This document shows, in pieces, positions 17,304-27,535 of a stretch of 64,000 nucleotides of DNA. The notes below the pieces were generated by a model. It was given only the letters and a program-made list of their open reading frames with translations, did no database searches and had not been told where the DNA came from. Each line of letters starts with the position of its first letter. Position 1 is the first letter of the stretch. The translations under genes and the position numbers were made by a program. Source of the stretch: Brachybacterium sp. YJGR34 (GTDB lineage: Bacteria > Actinomycetota > Actinomycetes > Actinomycetales > Dermabacteraceae); assembly GCF_003347015.1 (NCBI RefSeq), contig NZ_PNFB01000002.1, positions 186,001 through 250,000 of the forward strand. The letters run 5' to 3'.

Positions 17304-17990
17304 CTACTGGTCCGCGGGTGCTGCCGTGTCCCGCGCGCGGGCGGGCTCCGCGCGCCGCTGCCCGGAGAGGTGCTGGATCTCGTCCATGACGCGGGCGTTC
17401 AGCAGGCGCCGCCGCACCCCCTTGGAGGCGGTGGGGTCGATCTCCTCCAGCATGATCGGCGTGCCGATGCGCAGGGTGATGGCGCCGCGGTCGGGCAGCA
17501 GGGAGGAGAACATGTGCTGGGTGCCCTTGACGCCGACGGGGATCACGGGGCAGCCGGACTCGACGGCGAGCCAGGCCGCGCCCTGCTTGCCGGGATGGAG
17601 CAGGCCGTCCTTGGAGCGGGTGCCCTCGGGGTAGATCGCGAACCCGGAGCCGTCGCGGAGGATGCCCAGCCCCGCCTGCAGGGCGCCCTTGCCGGAGGAG
17701 AGCGCCTCGCGGTCCACCGCCACGGCGCCGACGGCGTCGAAGAACCAGCGCAGCGCGCGGCCGCGGAGGCCCTTCTGGGTCCACAGCGTGTCCTTGGCGA
17801 CGAAGCGGATCATGCGGGGGAGGTACAGCGGGATCATGAAGCTGTCGATGTTCGCCAGGTGGTTCGCGGCGATGATGAAGCCGCCCTCGCGCGGGATGTT
17901 CTCGAGTCCCGTGACCCGCGGCCTCCACAGAGCGGTGACGAGGGGGCGCAGGGTGTCGCGCACGCCGAAGTAGAAGCCGGGGTTGGTCAC
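17304..17990 (-). CDS. 1-acyl-sn-glycerol-3-phosphate acyltransferase (PlsC family)
   Basis: The 228-residue protein carries the acyltransferase motif NHLANIDSF (HxxxxD) near residue 40 and FAIYPEGTRSKDG near residue 110. It would acylate lysophosphatidic acid to phosphatidic acid on the inner membrane face. The start is a GTG at 17990, supported by an AGGAGG ribosome site 5-6 nt upstream; the open frame continues further but with no better start. The C-terminal 15 residues are Ala/Arg-rich. It is the second gene on the minus strand after a gap of 66 bp from the Usp gene. Confidence 0.88.
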   Translation of the reverse strand: MTNPGFYFGVRDTLRPLVTALWRPRVTGLENIPREGGFIIAANHLANIDSFMIPLYLPRMIRFVAKDTLWTQKGLRGRALRWFFDAVGAVAVDREALSSGKGALQAGLGILRDGSGFAIYPEGTRSKDGLLHPGKQGAAWLAVESGCPVIPVGVKGTQHMFSSLLPDRGAITLRIGTPIMLEEIDPTASKGVRRRLLNARVMDEIQHLSGQRRAEPARARDTAAPADQ

Positions 17991-18245
17991 GAGTCCTCCT
18001 GTGGGGTCCGGGAATGCGTTCCACGATATCGCCGCGCGGCGCCGCGCCGTCCCCGGGCCCGTCCGGCGCCCCGCGCCTGCGGTGCAGGTGGTGACGGTGA
18101 AGCGGCCCGGCTCGGGCCCGGGCCGGTGTGGTAGAACAGGCGTGCGTTCCGCGCCGATCCGAGGCGCGCTGCCGGGGACGGCCCGGCGCCCGCCGCTCGA
18201 GGGCGGTGCTGCCGCCGCTCTCCGCCGATCCCGAGGAGCCTGTCG

Positions 18246-19775
<1,530 letters not shown>

Positions 19776-19824
19776 GACCGGAGCGCCCCCGCCCCTGAAT
19801 CCGGAGCGCCCCGCCCCTGATTCC

Positions 19825-19857
19825 GCGACCCCCGGAGCCCTCGGCTCCGGGGGTCGC
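19825..19857 (+). terminator. Terminator after the Gfo/Idh gene
   Basis: A perfect 15-bp inverted repeat (19825-19839 with 19843-19857) has a CTC loop. Confidence 0.85.
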
Positions 19858-20102
19858 GGCGTCGGCGGGGGCGACACGCCCGGGAGGGGAAGCGCGACGC
19901 GGCGGCGACACGCCGGGGCGAGAGCGGTGACACGCCGGGGATGCATGTCACTCCGCGGCGCCGCGGGCGCCCCCGCGGACCCCGGACGGCTCCCGTCGTC
20001 CACCGTCGTGCCCGCGTGTCGGAGTCGTCGTCCACACTCGGGTGTGCACGCTTCCTCGGGCTTCACGCCTGGACCGGGCGCGCCGTCCCCAGAACCTCGG
20101 CT

Positions 20103-20137
20103 CTGTCCACATCCCATCAACAACCGGCTGTGGATGA
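20103..20137. promoter_or_regulatory. Two DnaA-box-like sites in inverted orientation
   Basis: CTGTCCACA at 20103-20111 and TGTGGATGA at 20129-20137 each differ by one base from the TT(A/G)TCCACA consensus and face each other. They lie ~250 bp before nrdH. DnaA control of ribonucleotide reductase is known in other bacteria. Confidence 0.4.
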
Positions 20138-20181
20138 CAGTGCTGTAGTTCAGTACATCTTGTGGTCGTTCCCTCCGGGCA

Positions 20182-20197
20182 CCACTAGGTGTAGTGT
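20182..20197. promoter_or_regulatory. NrdR-type box upstream of nrdHIE
   Basis: CCACTAGGTGTAGTGT has inverted halves CACTA/TAGTG with a 4-bp centre, matching the ACACTANNNNTAGTGT pattern of NrdR boxes at 15 of 16 positions. TAGTGT could also serve as a -10. Confidence 0.65.
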
Positions 20198-20384
20198 TGG
20201 GGGTGTCGCAGCGAGCCGGGCATCCCGGGGTCGGGCATCACCTCGAACATCATCGAGGAATGCCTCCCGAGGCCCCCGGAGCGCGGCGACACGGCCCCCG
20301 GGACCACGCCGGGGCGATCCGCAGCATTCCGTCAGATCCCCGTCCTCCCGCCCTCGGCGCGGCGCTCGTGAAAGGTTCCCTCCC

Positions 20385-20642
20385 TTGGACATCACCGTGT
20401 ACTCCAAGCCCCTCTGCGTCCAGTGCGATGCCACCAAGCGCGCCCTCACCAAGGCCGGCGTGGCCTACGACGTCGTCGACGTCACCGAGGACGCCGACGC
20501 ACTGGCTCGCATCAAGTCCATGGGCTACGCGCAGGCACCGGTCGTCATCACCGAGCAGGATCACTGGTCCGGCTTCCGCCCCGACAAGATCAAGGCCATC
20601 GCGGGCGCCGGTGCCGAGCGCCGGACCGCCTCCGCGATCTGA
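20385..20642 (+). CDS. nrdH: Glutaredoxin-like protein NrdH
   Basis: The 85-residue protein is the reductant of class Ib ribonucleotide reductase. It has the redox motif CVQC after MDITVYSKPL, and APVV plus WSGFRPDKI, which are typical of NrdH and distinguish it from glutaredoxin. The start is a TTG at 20385 with AAAGG 9 nt upstream; no ATG or GTG is available in frame. It leads the nrdHIE operon. Confidence 0.92.
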   Translation: MDITVYSKPLCVQCDATKRALTKAGVAYDVVDVTEDADALARIKSMGYAQAPVVITEQDHWSGFRPDKIKAIAGAGAERRTASAI

Positions 20643-20672
20643 GCCGCCCCGAGGGCGCAGGAACGCGGCGGC

Positions 20673-21071
20673 GTGACGAACCTCGTCTACTTCTCCTCGG
20701 TCTCGGGCAACACGCACCGCTTCATCGAGAAGCTGGGGATGCCGGCTGATCGCATCCCTCTGTACCGCCGGGACGAGCCCCTCGTCGTCGACGAGGAGTT
20801 CGTCCTCGTGGTCCCGACCTACGGCGGCGGCAACGGCCGCGGGGCCGTGCCCAAGCAGGTCATCAGATTCCTCAACGACGAACGCAACCGGAGCCTGATC
20901 CGGGGCGTGATCAGCGGGGGGAACACCAACTTCGGATCCGCGTACGGCCTGGCCGGAGAGGTCATCTCCGCCAAGTGCGAGGTCCCCCACATGTACAAGT
21001 TCGAACTGTTCGGCACTCCGCGGGACGTGCAGCGGGTTCATGACGGATTGGAAGAGTTTTGGCGACACTGA
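20673..21071 (+). CDS. nrdI: Flavodoxin-like protein NrdI
   Basis: The 132-residue flavoprotein supplies the oxidant that activates the dimanganese-tyrosyl cofactor of NrdF. The FMN-binding loop [10 protein letters not shown] is at the start, [16 protein letters not shown] near residue 45 and ISGGNTNFG near residue 80. The start is a GTG at 20673. Its end overlaps the nrdE start by 13 bp, so expression is coupled. Confidence 0.94.
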   Translation: MTNLVYFSSVSGNTHRFIEKLGMPADRIPLYRRDEPLVVDEEFVLVVPTYGGGNGRGAVPKQVIRFLNDERNRSLIRGVISGGNTNFGSAYGLAGEVISAKCEVPHMYKFELFGTPRDVQRVHDGLEEFWRH

Positions 21072-23209
21072 CCGAGATGCCCCCGGTCGAGCACCACAAG
21101 CGGCTCGACTACCACGCGCTCAACGCGATGCTGAACCTCTACGGAGCGGACGGCGAGATCCAGTTCGACAAGGATCGCCTCGCGGCCCGCGAGTACTTCC
21201 TGCAGCACGTGAACCCCAACACGGTGTTCTTCCACTCGCTGCGCGAGAAGATCGACTACCTCGTCGAGAACAAGTACTACGAGCCCGAGGTGATCGAGCA
21301 GTACGACTTCTCCTTCGTCGAGAAGCTCTCCGAGCACGCCTTCTCGAAGAAGTTCCGCTTCCCGACCTTCCTGGGCGCGTTCAAGTACTACACCTCGTAC
21401 ACGCTCAAGACGTTCGACGGCAAGCGGTACCTCGAGCGCTTCGAGGACCGCGTGGTCATGGTCGCGCTCACCCTCGCCGAGGGCGATGAGAAGCTGGCCA
21501 CGAACCTGGTCGACGAGATCCTCGACGGCCGCTTCCAGCCGGCCACCCCCACCTTCCTCAACGCCGGCAAGGCCCAGCGCGGAGAGCTCGTCTCCTGCTT
21601 CCTGCTGCGCATCGAGGACAACATGGAGTCCATCGGCCGCTCCATCAACTCCGCCCTGCAGCTGTCCAAGCGCGGCGGCGGCGTCGCGCTGCTGCTGAGC
21701 AACGTGCGCGAGTACGGCGCGCCGATCAAGCACATCGAGGACCAGTCCAGCGGCGTCATCCCCGTGATGAAGCTGCTCGAGGACTCCTTCTCCTACGCCA
21801 ACCAGCTCGGGGCCCGCCAGGGCGCCGGCGCGGTGTACCTCAACGCCCACCACCCGGACATCCTGCGCTTCCTGGACACCAAGCGCGAGAACGCCGACGA
21901 GAAGATCCGCATCAAGACCCTCTCCCTCGGCGTGGTCATCCCGGACATCACCTTCGAGCTCGCGAAGAAGAACGAGCCGATGTACCTGTTCTCCCCGTAC
22001 GACGTGGAGCGCGAGTACGGCAAGCCCTTCGCGGACGTGAACATCTCCGACCACTACCGCGAGATGGTCGACAACCCGAAGATCGCCAAGAAGAAGATCA
22101 AGGCCCGTGACTTCTTCCAGGTCCTCGCCGAGATCCAGTTCGAGTCCGGCTACCCGTACATCATGTTCGAGGACACCGTGAACCGGGCCAACCCGATCCC
22201 CGGCAAGGTCACCCACTCGAACCTGTGCTCCGAGATCCTGCAGGTCTCGACGCCCTCGACCATGAACGTCGACCTCTCCTACGACGAGCTGGGCCGGGAC
22301 ATCTCCTGCAACCTGGGGTCGCTGAACATCGCCAAGACGATGGACTCCTCGGACTTCGCGCGGACCATCGAGACCGCCATCCGGGGCCTGACCTCCGTCT
22401 CGGACCACTCGGACATCGAGTCGGTGCCGACCATCGCCGAGGGCAACCGCGCCTCGCACGCGATCGGCCTGGGACAGATGAACCTCCACGGCTACCTCGC
22501 GCGGGAGTCCATCTTCTACGGCTCCGAGGAGGGCCTGGACTTCACGAACATGTACTTCTACGCGGTCACGTACCACGCCATCAAGGCGTCGAACACGATC
22601 GCCAAGGAGCGCGGCGAGACCTTCTACGACTTCGAGAACTCGCAGTACGGCACGGGCGAGTACTTCGACAAGTACATCGACAAGGTCTGGGAGCCCCGCA
22701 CCGAGAAGGTCCGCGGCCTGTTCGAGAACTCCAGCGTGCACCTGCCCACGGTCGAGGACTGGAAGCAGCTGCGCGAGGAGGTCCGCGCCCACGGCATGTA
22801 CAACGCCTACCTGCAGGCGGTGCCGCCCACCGGCTCGATCTCCTACATCAACCACTCGACGAGCTCGATCCACCCGATCGTCTCCAAGATCGAGATCCGC
22901 AAGGAGGGGAAGATCGGCCGGGTCTACTACCCCGCGCCGTACATGACCAACGACAACCTCGAGTACTACGAGGACGCGTACGAGATCGGCTACGAGAAGA
23001 TCGTCGACACCTACGCCGAGGCCACCCAGCACGTGGACCAGGGCCTGTCGCTGACGCTGTTCTTCCCGGACACCGCCACCACGCGCGACATCAACAAGGC
23101 GCAGATCTACGCCTGGCGGAAGGGCATCAAGTCCCTCTACTACATCCGCCTGCGGCAGATGGCGATCGAGGGCACCGAGGTCGAGGGCTGCGTGAGCTGC
23201 ATGCTCTGA
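21059..23209 (+). CDS. nrdE: Class Ib ribonucleotide reductase, alpha subunit
   Basis: The 716-residue enzyme reduces NDPs to dNDPs. Visible motifs are [13 protein letters not shown] (substrate cysteine), NLCSEILQ, and a C-terminal [10 protein letters not shown], the redox-shuttle CxxC used by NrdH. The N-terminal activity (ATP-cone) domain is absent, as usual for NrdE. The start is a TTG at 21059 with GGAAGAG upstream; an ATG at 21077 is the alternative. nrdF is not next in line but 6 kb downstream. Confidence 0.95.
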   Translation: MATLTEMPPVEHHKRLDYHALNAMLNLYGADGEIQFDKDRLAAREYFLQHVNPNTVFFHSLREKIDYLVENKYYEPEVIEQYDFSFVEKLSEHAFSKKFRFPTFLGAFKYYTSYTLKTFDGKRYLERFEDRVVMVALTLAEGDEKLATNLVDEILDGRFQPATPTFLNAGKAQRGELVSCFLLRIEDNMESIGRSINSALQLSKRGGGVALLLSNVREYGAPIKHIEDQSSGVIPVMKLLEDSFSYANQLGARQGAGAVYLNAHHPDILRFLDTKRENADEKIRIKTLSLGVVIPDITFELAKKNEPMYLFSPYDVEREYGKPFADVNISDHYREMVDNPKIAKKKIKARDFFQVLAEIQFESGYPYIMFEDTVNRANPIPGKVTHSNLCSEILQVSTPSTMNVDLSYDELGRDISCNLGSLNIAKTMDSSDFARTIETAIRGLTSVSDHSDIESVPTIAEGNRASHAIGLGQMNLHGYLARESIFYGSEEGLDFTNMYFYAVTYHAIKASNTIAKERGETFYDFENSQYGTGEYFDKYIDKVWEPRTEKVRGLFENSSVHLPTVEDWKQLREEVRAHGMYNAYLQAVPPTGSISYINHSTSSIHPIVSKIEIRKEGKIGRVYYPAPYMTNDNLEYYEDAYEIGYEKIVDTYAEATQHVDQGLSLTLFFPDTATTRDINKAQIYAWRKGIKSLYYIRLRQMAIEGTEVEGCVSCML

Positions 23210-23233
23210 GCCGTCGGCCGACGCGACACGCAG

Positions 23234-23269
23234 AGGGCGGGCCTCCGAGGGAACTCGGGGGCCCGCCCT
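23234..23269 (+). terminator. nrdHIE terminator
   Basis: Arms of 16 nt (23234-23249 and 23254-23269) pair with one G-T wobble around a GGAA loop, 25 bp past the nrdE stop. Confidence 0.8.
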
Positions 23270-23318
23270 TCGTGGTCGCGAGGGCGTCGCGTCCTCCGGC
23301 GGCGGGCTCAGCCGCAGG

Positions 23319-23987
23319 TCACGGAGCCAGCAGTGCGGACATCAGGGCGCGCGAGGCGCCGGTGGGGCTGACGCCGTGCAGTGTGGAGCTCTCGGCGTCG
23401 GGCACGAGATAGCGGCCGCGCAGCATGACCACCACGGCGCCGTGCGCGCCGGAGGGGCGGTGCCGGAGCAGTTGCGCCGCCCGGGGCGCCGCCTGATCGG
23501 TCGCGGGTCGCGCGGCCGGGGGCAGGGCGGCGGCCGCGCCGGACAGGGCCTCCCAGGCCGCCCGGCGCTCGGCCTCCATGGCGCTGAACAGCGCGTCGGT
23601 CTCCGCGGCAGGGGCGGCGAGGCGGACCGTGGCCGGCAGCGGCTCGGTGGGGGAGAGCGCAGCCAGGCGCAGCAGCAGCCCGGGGACGGTGCCGGTGGAG
23701 TGCACGGCGAGCTCCTCCGGCCCGGTGAGCCCGCGGCTGCGCCGCAGCACCCCGGCGCGGGAGAGGGTGATGGCGTGGGTGCTGTACCCCTGCGGGTCCG
23801 AGAGCGTGACCTCGGCGCGGCCGGAGGCGCCGGCGAGGATCTCGCCGACGCTCGCCACGAGCGCCGCGGGCATAGCGTGCAGCCCGTCGGCGTCGCCGCC
23901 GGCGGCGAGATCGTCGAGGAAGGTCGCGACCTCCTCCGCCGTGCCGCGGGCGATGGTGGGGGACTGTTCGTCAGGCCTGATCATCAT
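23319..23987 (-). CDS. Unknown protein in WXG100 locus (EspG/ESAT-associated type?)
   Basis: The 222-residue protein is Ala-rich and helical with no signal peptide. Features include SVGEILAGASGRAEVTLSD, a beta-type middle, FSAMEAERRAAWEALSGAA and a C-terminal ALLAP. I cannot name a family; size and position suggest an accessory protein that binds the neighbouring WXG100-like protein. Start is one of two adjacent ATGs (23987 or 23984), which overlap the end of the upstream gene by 17 bp. It is the third and last gene of a minus-strand operon. Confidence 0.6.
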   Translation of the reverse strand: MMIRPDEQSPTIARGTAEEVATFLDDLAAGGDADGLHAMPAALVASVGEILAGASGRAEVTLSDPQGYSTHAITLSRAGVLRRSRGLTGPEELAVHSTGTVPGLLLRLAALSPTEPLPATVRLAAPAAETDALFSAMEAERRAAWEALSGAAAALPPAARPATDQAAPRAAQLLRHRPSGAHGAVVVMLRGRYLVPDAESSTLHGVSPTGASRALMSALLAP

Positions 23988-24486
23988 CGGCTCCGTCCTC
24001 GGCGGGCGCCGACAGCCGCCACGACTCAGCGATCGCGTCGAGGCGGTCCGCGTGCTGTGCATCGACCAGCGGCAGGGTGGTCAGCGTGAGCGTCAGCCCG
24101 AGGCCGGGCACCGTGCGGCAGAACCGGCGGGTGAGCACCGTGACGCCGTTCTGGTCGGTCATGACCGAGGCGCAGTACCACTGCGCGGAGCCGTCGACCG
24201 CGTCGAGCCGACGATCATCCAGCACCTGCAGATCGGGCAGGGAGGTCAGCTGCGCCGTGCGGACCGCCTGCTGCCAGGGCTCGAGCGCGGTCCCCTCCGG
24301 CAGCGGATCCGCGGTGATCACGGCAGTGGTCGCGATGCCCGGGCTCAGGGCGCGCCCGTCGGAGAAGGCGGCGAGAACCGGACCGGGCTCGGGGATCGCG
24401 GACCAGGAGGCAGGGAGGTCGAGGGCCATCACCGTCGAGGAGCCGTTCCCCACGGGGACGGTCGCGGTGCGGATGTCGGAGGACAT
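23971..24486 (-). CDS. LpqN-like domain protein in WXG100 locus
   Basis: The 171-residue protein looks like the LpqN/DUF1795 fold: MALDLPASWSAIPEPGPVL at the start, AVITADPLPEGTALEPW, then YCASVMTDQNGVTVLTRRF, and LDAIAESWRLSAP near the end. No signal peptide is present, so it is probably cytoplasmic, unlike mycobacterial LpqN. It sits 29 bp downstream of the WXG100-like gene and overlaps the following gene. In other actinobacteria such proteins occur beside WXG100 substrates. I infer a substrate-handling role. Confidence 0.55.
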   Translation of the reverse strand: MSSDIRTATVPVGNGSSTVMALDLPASWSAIPEPGPVLAAFSDGRALSPGIATTAVITADPLPEGTALEPWQQAVRTAQLTSLPDLQVLDDRRLDAVDGSAQWYCASVMTDQNGVTVLTRRFCRTVPGLGLTLTLTTLPLVDAQHADRLDAIAESWRLSAPAEDGADDDQA

Positions 24487-24515
24487 GGTGTCAGCCTAGG
24501 GGAGGGCGGCGGGGC

Positions 24516-25421
24516 TCAGTCGAGGAAGGTGTCGATGACGGCGTCGGCGGTCGTCGCTCCGAAGTAGCTGCCCACGACGTCTCCCGCGATCCCGCCGATG
24601 ACACCGCCCACGGCGGCGCCGCCGCCTCCGCCGACGACGGCGCCCGGCACGGCGCCGACCCCGGCGGCGGGAGCACCGGCGGCGGCGCCGCCTCCGCCGC
24701 CGAAGAGCCCGCCGATCGAGCCGCCGATCGAGGTGCCGATCGCCCCGCCGACGAGGCTGCCGCCCAGGGAGCCGATCAGGTTCGCCCCGCCGTCGAGCAC
24801 GGCGCGGCCGATCCGTTCACCGGTGGAGAGACCGGGATCCCCCGCATCGTCGTTCCAGCGGTCGACTCCTGCCATCACGCCGGTGAAGACGTCCCCGATG
24901 ACCGGAATGAACCCCGGAACGGATCCCTTGCCGAAGGCGAAGTCCCCGAAGTTCTTCGCGAAGCTGTGGACTCCGGAGATGATGCCTCCGGCCGAGTCGG
25001 CACCGTCGATCCCGACGTTCTCCGTCCAGTTGTCCCAGAACTCGCCGAAGGAGGCATCGCCCCAGTCGGCGCCGAGGAAGGAGGTGGTCAGCGGTGCCGA
25101 GCCGGTGATCGGGCCGGCGGGGAACGCGGATCCGCCGTCGGCCTCCGGAGCGGAGGCGGTCTCCTGCTCCTCGACGTGTCGCTCGAGCTCGGCGGCATGG
25201 CCGCGGAGCGCAGCGATGGCGGCGGCGACGCGGGGCCGGGTCGCTCCGCGGAAGTCCTCGGCGAAGCGCTCGGCGTCGGTGCCCCTCCAGTGGGTGCCGA
25301 CGACGCCGTCGACCCCCTGGTCGAGCGACTGGAGGAGGGAATCCAGGACCTCCGCCTCCCGCGTGAGGCGGGCGGCGTGATCGGCGACGTCGGCCGTGGT
25401 CATTCCGAGGAAGGCGGTCAT
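24516..25421 (-). CDS. WXG100-like protein with glycine-rich C-terminal domain
   Basis: The N-terminal ~95 residues are helical with W45-R-G47 at the turn (GTHWRGTDAERF), the WXG100 hallmark. The linker (residues ~95-190) is hydrophilic, and the C-terminal ~100 residues are Gly-zipper segments such as GGAIGTSIGGSIGGLFGGGG that could insert into membranes. Length (301) is far above the 100-residue WXG100 norm, so it looks like a secreted effector. GGAGAG lies 4 nt before the ATG. No ESX/type VII secretion gene is in the window, so the exporter must lie elsewhere. Confidence 0.75.
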   Translation of the reverse strand: MTAFLGMTTADVADHAARLTREAEVLDSLLQSLDQGVDGVVGTHWRGTDAERFAEDFRGATRPRVAAAIAALRGHAAELERHVEEQETASAPEADGGSAFPAGPITGSAPLTTSFLGADWGDASFGEFWDNWTENVGIDGADSAGGIISGVHSFAKNFGDFAFGKGSVPGFIPVIGDVFTGVMAGVDRWNDDAGDPGLSTGERIGRAVLDGGANLIGSLGGSLVGGAIGTSIGGSIGGLFGGGGGAAAGAPAAGVGAVPGAVVGGGGGAAVGGVIGGIAGDVVGSYFGATTADAVIDTFLD

Positions 25422-25475
25422 GGTCTCTCCAGCAGGTCGGCCAGCAGTCCTCAGCACGCTACCGGCGAGCACGGC

Positions 25476-25509
25476 AATGGGCGATGGGGAGCACTCCCCA
25501 TCGCCCATC
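25476..25509. repeat. Near-perfect 32-bp inverted repeat between divergent genes
   Basis: 15-bp arms (25477-25491 and 25494-25508) with a 2-nt centre lie between the divergent genes at 25421 (minus) and 25545 (plus). It resembles a terminator but faces two gene starts, so an operator or attenuator is possible. Confidence 0.6.
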
Positions 25510-25544
25510 CCGGGCTGCGGCGGCGCGGATGAGAGGATTCGAGG

Positions 25545-25964
25545 ATGGACCTTCAGCTGGTGCTCGTGGCACTCGGATGTCTCGCCGGCGGCGTGCTGCT
25601 CGGCGTTCTCGCGCTGTGGTGCCGGGCAGGCCGCAGCCGTGCCGCACGCTTCTGGGTGCGCCAGGAGGCGATCGATCGGCCGGGGCCGTTCCCCTACGCC
25701 GAAGGGGCGGTGCTGGTCGTCCTGCCGCTGCTCGCCCAGCTCCTGATCGTGATCGGGCTGCTGGTGGGGGTGACCTCGGTCGACGTCCTCGCGGACGCGG
25801 GGCTGGGCGGGATCTATGCCGCCGCGGTGATCGCGGAGCTGATCCTCTGGGCCCTGGTGCTGCTGCCCTCCGTGTACCGCACCGTCCTGCCCCTGTGGCT
25901 CTACCCCTCCTGGCTGCGGGAGCAGCGGGCGCGGGATCGTCAGTGGCTGCGGTCGCGTCGGTGA
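25545..25964 (+). CDS. Hypothetical small membrane protein
   Basis: The 139-residue protein has three hydrophobic segments (about residues 3-24, 50-75 and 85-112) separated by basic loops (RAGRSRAARFWVRQE), and a basic C-terminal end QRARDRQWLRSRR. I do not recognise a family. It is divergent from the WXG100-like locus and convergent with the HAAS gene. The hydrophobic pattern and codon use support it as a real gene. Confidence 0.6.
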   Translation: MDLQLVLVALGCLAGGVLLGVLALWCRAGRSRAARFWVRQEAIDRPGPFPYAEGAVLVVLPLLAQLLIVIGLLVGVTSVDVLADAGLGGIYAAAVIAELILWALVLLPSVYRTVLPLWLYPSWLREQRARDRQWLRSRR

Positions 25965-25992
25965 CTGCTCGCGGCGGGCGGCCGTCGCGGAC

Positions 25993-27012
25993 TCAGCGGC
26001 GGCGGGTGGTCTCCGCGTCGCGCGGGCGGAGCGCGACGCCGAGGCTCCACAGTCCGGCGTACAGCACTCCCGCGACGGGCCAGACGATCCAGGTCGTCCC
26101 CCAGTCGCCGCTGAGGAAGCTCCAGAGCAGGTAGACCGCGGCGGCGACCGGCCAGTACACGGCGGCGATCACGCGGACGGCCGGAGAGGTGCTGACCTCC
26201 GGGGAGTCCTCGTCCTCGTCCTCCTCCTGGAGCAGCGTGCCGGCCGCATCGTTCGCCCAGCTCGCGTGGATCAGGACCCACAGGCCCGCTGCGACGAGGA
26301 CGAGCGTCATGCACACCCCGTAGAGCGGGGTGACGGACCCCGGCTCCGCCGCGAGCGAGAAGAACACGGTGGGCAGCGCGCAGAGGATCCACAGCATGAT
26401 CGCGGCGCCCACGGCCAGGGCGGTGCTGCGCCGGTGCTCCCGCCGCAGCTCGACGGCGAAGGTGCGCACCGAGGGTGAGGGCGTGAAGCGCCCCTCCTCG
26501 ATCTCCTCGAACCGACCGAGCCGGTACGAGCGCATCCCCAGCAGGAGCAGCCCGAGGCTCACGATGACCAGGACCGCGGAGATGCCGCCGGCGATCACCC
26601 AGGGGGAGGGGTCCGCGGCGACGGGGCCGTCGAGGGTGATGAGGAACAGCAGGGGGACCGCGGAGAGGACGAACAGCGAGATCCCGGCGGCGGGCATCCA
26701 CTGGGTCCGGCGGGTCTCCTCGGCGTAGGCGCGGGCGCGCTCGAGGTCGAGGCGGGGCGGCGCGGAGGCGTCGGCCGCCGGGTCGAGGTCGCCGAGCTCG
26801 GCCTCGAGGCCCAGCACCGGGGCGACCTCCTCCAGGGTGCCGAACTCCGCGATGACGCGGCCCACGGCCTGGGTTTCGCTGAGCCCCTCGTCCATCAGGC
26901 CCTGCTGGGTGTCCTCCATCATCGCCCGCAGCTCCGCCTTCGCCTCGCGCATGCGGGCGGAGTCGGGGTACGGGGCGAAGAGCGTGTCGAGATAGGAGTC
27001 GATGACGTTCAC
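25993..27012 (-). CDS. HAAS-domain membrane protein (PadR partner)
   Basis: The 339-residue protein has an N-terminal HAAS signalling domain, IDSYLDTLFAPYPDSARMRE, with helices typical for PadR partners. Residues ~110-330 contain about seven hydrophobic helices. The start is a GTG at 27012 that overlaps the padR stop as GTGA. HAAS proteins are thought to work with a neighbouring PadR-type regulator in envelope stress. The last residues DAETTRRR are basic. Confidence 0.8.
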   Translation of the reverse strand: MNVIDSYLDTLFAPYPDSARMREAKAELRAMMEDTQQGLMDEGLSETQAVGRVIAEFGTLEEVAPVLGLEAELGDLDPAADASAPPRLDLERARAYAEETRRTQWMPAAGISLFVLSAVPLLFLITLDGPVAADPSPWVIAGGISAVLVIVSLGLLLLGMRSYRLGRFEEIEEGRFTPSPSVRTFAVELRREHRRSTALAVGAAIMLWILCALPTVFFSLAAEPGSVTPLYGVCMTLVLVAAGLWVLIHASWANDAAGTLLQEEDEDEDSPEVSTSPAVRVIAAVYWPVAAAVYLLWSFLSGDWGTTWIVWPVAGVLYAGLWSLGVALRPRDAETTRRR

Positions 27013-27344
27013 GATGCGTCCGGTCCTTCCGCGAAGTGGTCGACGAGCTCGCGCGTGCTGCGCCATTCGGCGCGCTTGCGCGCGAGCTGCGTGGTGCCGT
27101 CGGGGGTGAGGGCGTAGTAGGTGCGCGGCTTCCCCGTGGAGGAGACGTCGTCATAGCTGTCCAGCAGTCCCTGCGCCTGCAGCCGCTTCACGGCCGTGTA
27201 GAGCGTGGTCTGCTTGATGACGTACTCGCCGCGCGAGCGGTCGGTGATGGTCTTGGAGAGCTCGTAGGCGTACGAGGGCCGGGACTCGAGGATGGCCAGC
27301 ACGATGAGGTCGATGTGGCCGCGGATGGCGTCGGCTCCGATCAT
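27009..27344 (-). CDS. PadR-family transcriptional regulator
   Basis: The 111-residue protein is a PadR winged helix: IDLIVLAILESRPSYAYELS, then YTAVKRLQAQGLLDSYDD and KPRTYYALTPDG. This is the short (PadR-s2) class, with only a brief dimer helix after the wing. It is the first gene of a two-gene operon with the HAAS protein. Two palindromic sites upstream (27403-27427) are likely its own operators. Confidence 0.92.
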   Translation of the reverse strand: MIGADAIRGHIDLIVLAILESRPSYAYELSKTITDRSRGEYVIKQTTLYTAVKRLQAQGLLDSYDDVSSTGKPRTYYALTPDGTTQLARKRAEWRSTRELVDHFAEGPDAS

Positions 27345-27402
27345 CGCGGGGCCCTCCCTCCGGGTGTCGACGGCGGGAGCGCGCTCCCCAGTGCTCCACC
27401 CA

Positions 27403-27427
27403 CCGTACTACGGCAGCCGTACTACGG
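27403..27427. promoter_or_regulatory. Tandem palindromic operators upstream of padR
   Basis: CCGTACTACGG occurs at 27403-27413 and 27417-27427. Each is a perfect palindrome around one base, and starts are 14 bp apart. Position about 60-80 bp before padR points to autoregulation. Confidence 0.65.
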
Positions 27428-27480
27428 CAAGCGCCACTGGTGCCGGAGGGCGGGCGGGGGCCCGACGGCGGACGACGTCG

Positions 27481-27503
27481 GCCCTGCGCCGAGGACGCAG
27501 GGC
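27481..27503 (-). terminator. Terminator of DUF418 gene
   Basis: GCCCTGCG (27481-27488) pairs with CGCAGGGC (27496-27503) around a 7-nt loop, ~35 bp past the DUF418 stop. Confidence 0.55.
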
Positions 27504-27535
27504 CGGTGAGTCGGGCCGACGGGCGGGACCGAGGC

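Larger units (their letters stand above)
19776..20384. other. 609-bp intergenic region before nrdHIE
   Basis: The gap contains two tandem copies of CCGGAGCGCCC(C)GCCCCTGA near 19778-19820, the terminator at 19825-19857, three imperfect copies of GYGACACGCC (19871, 19905, 19927), two DnaA-box-like sites and an NrdR-type box. I see no convincing gene. Confidence 0.6.
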
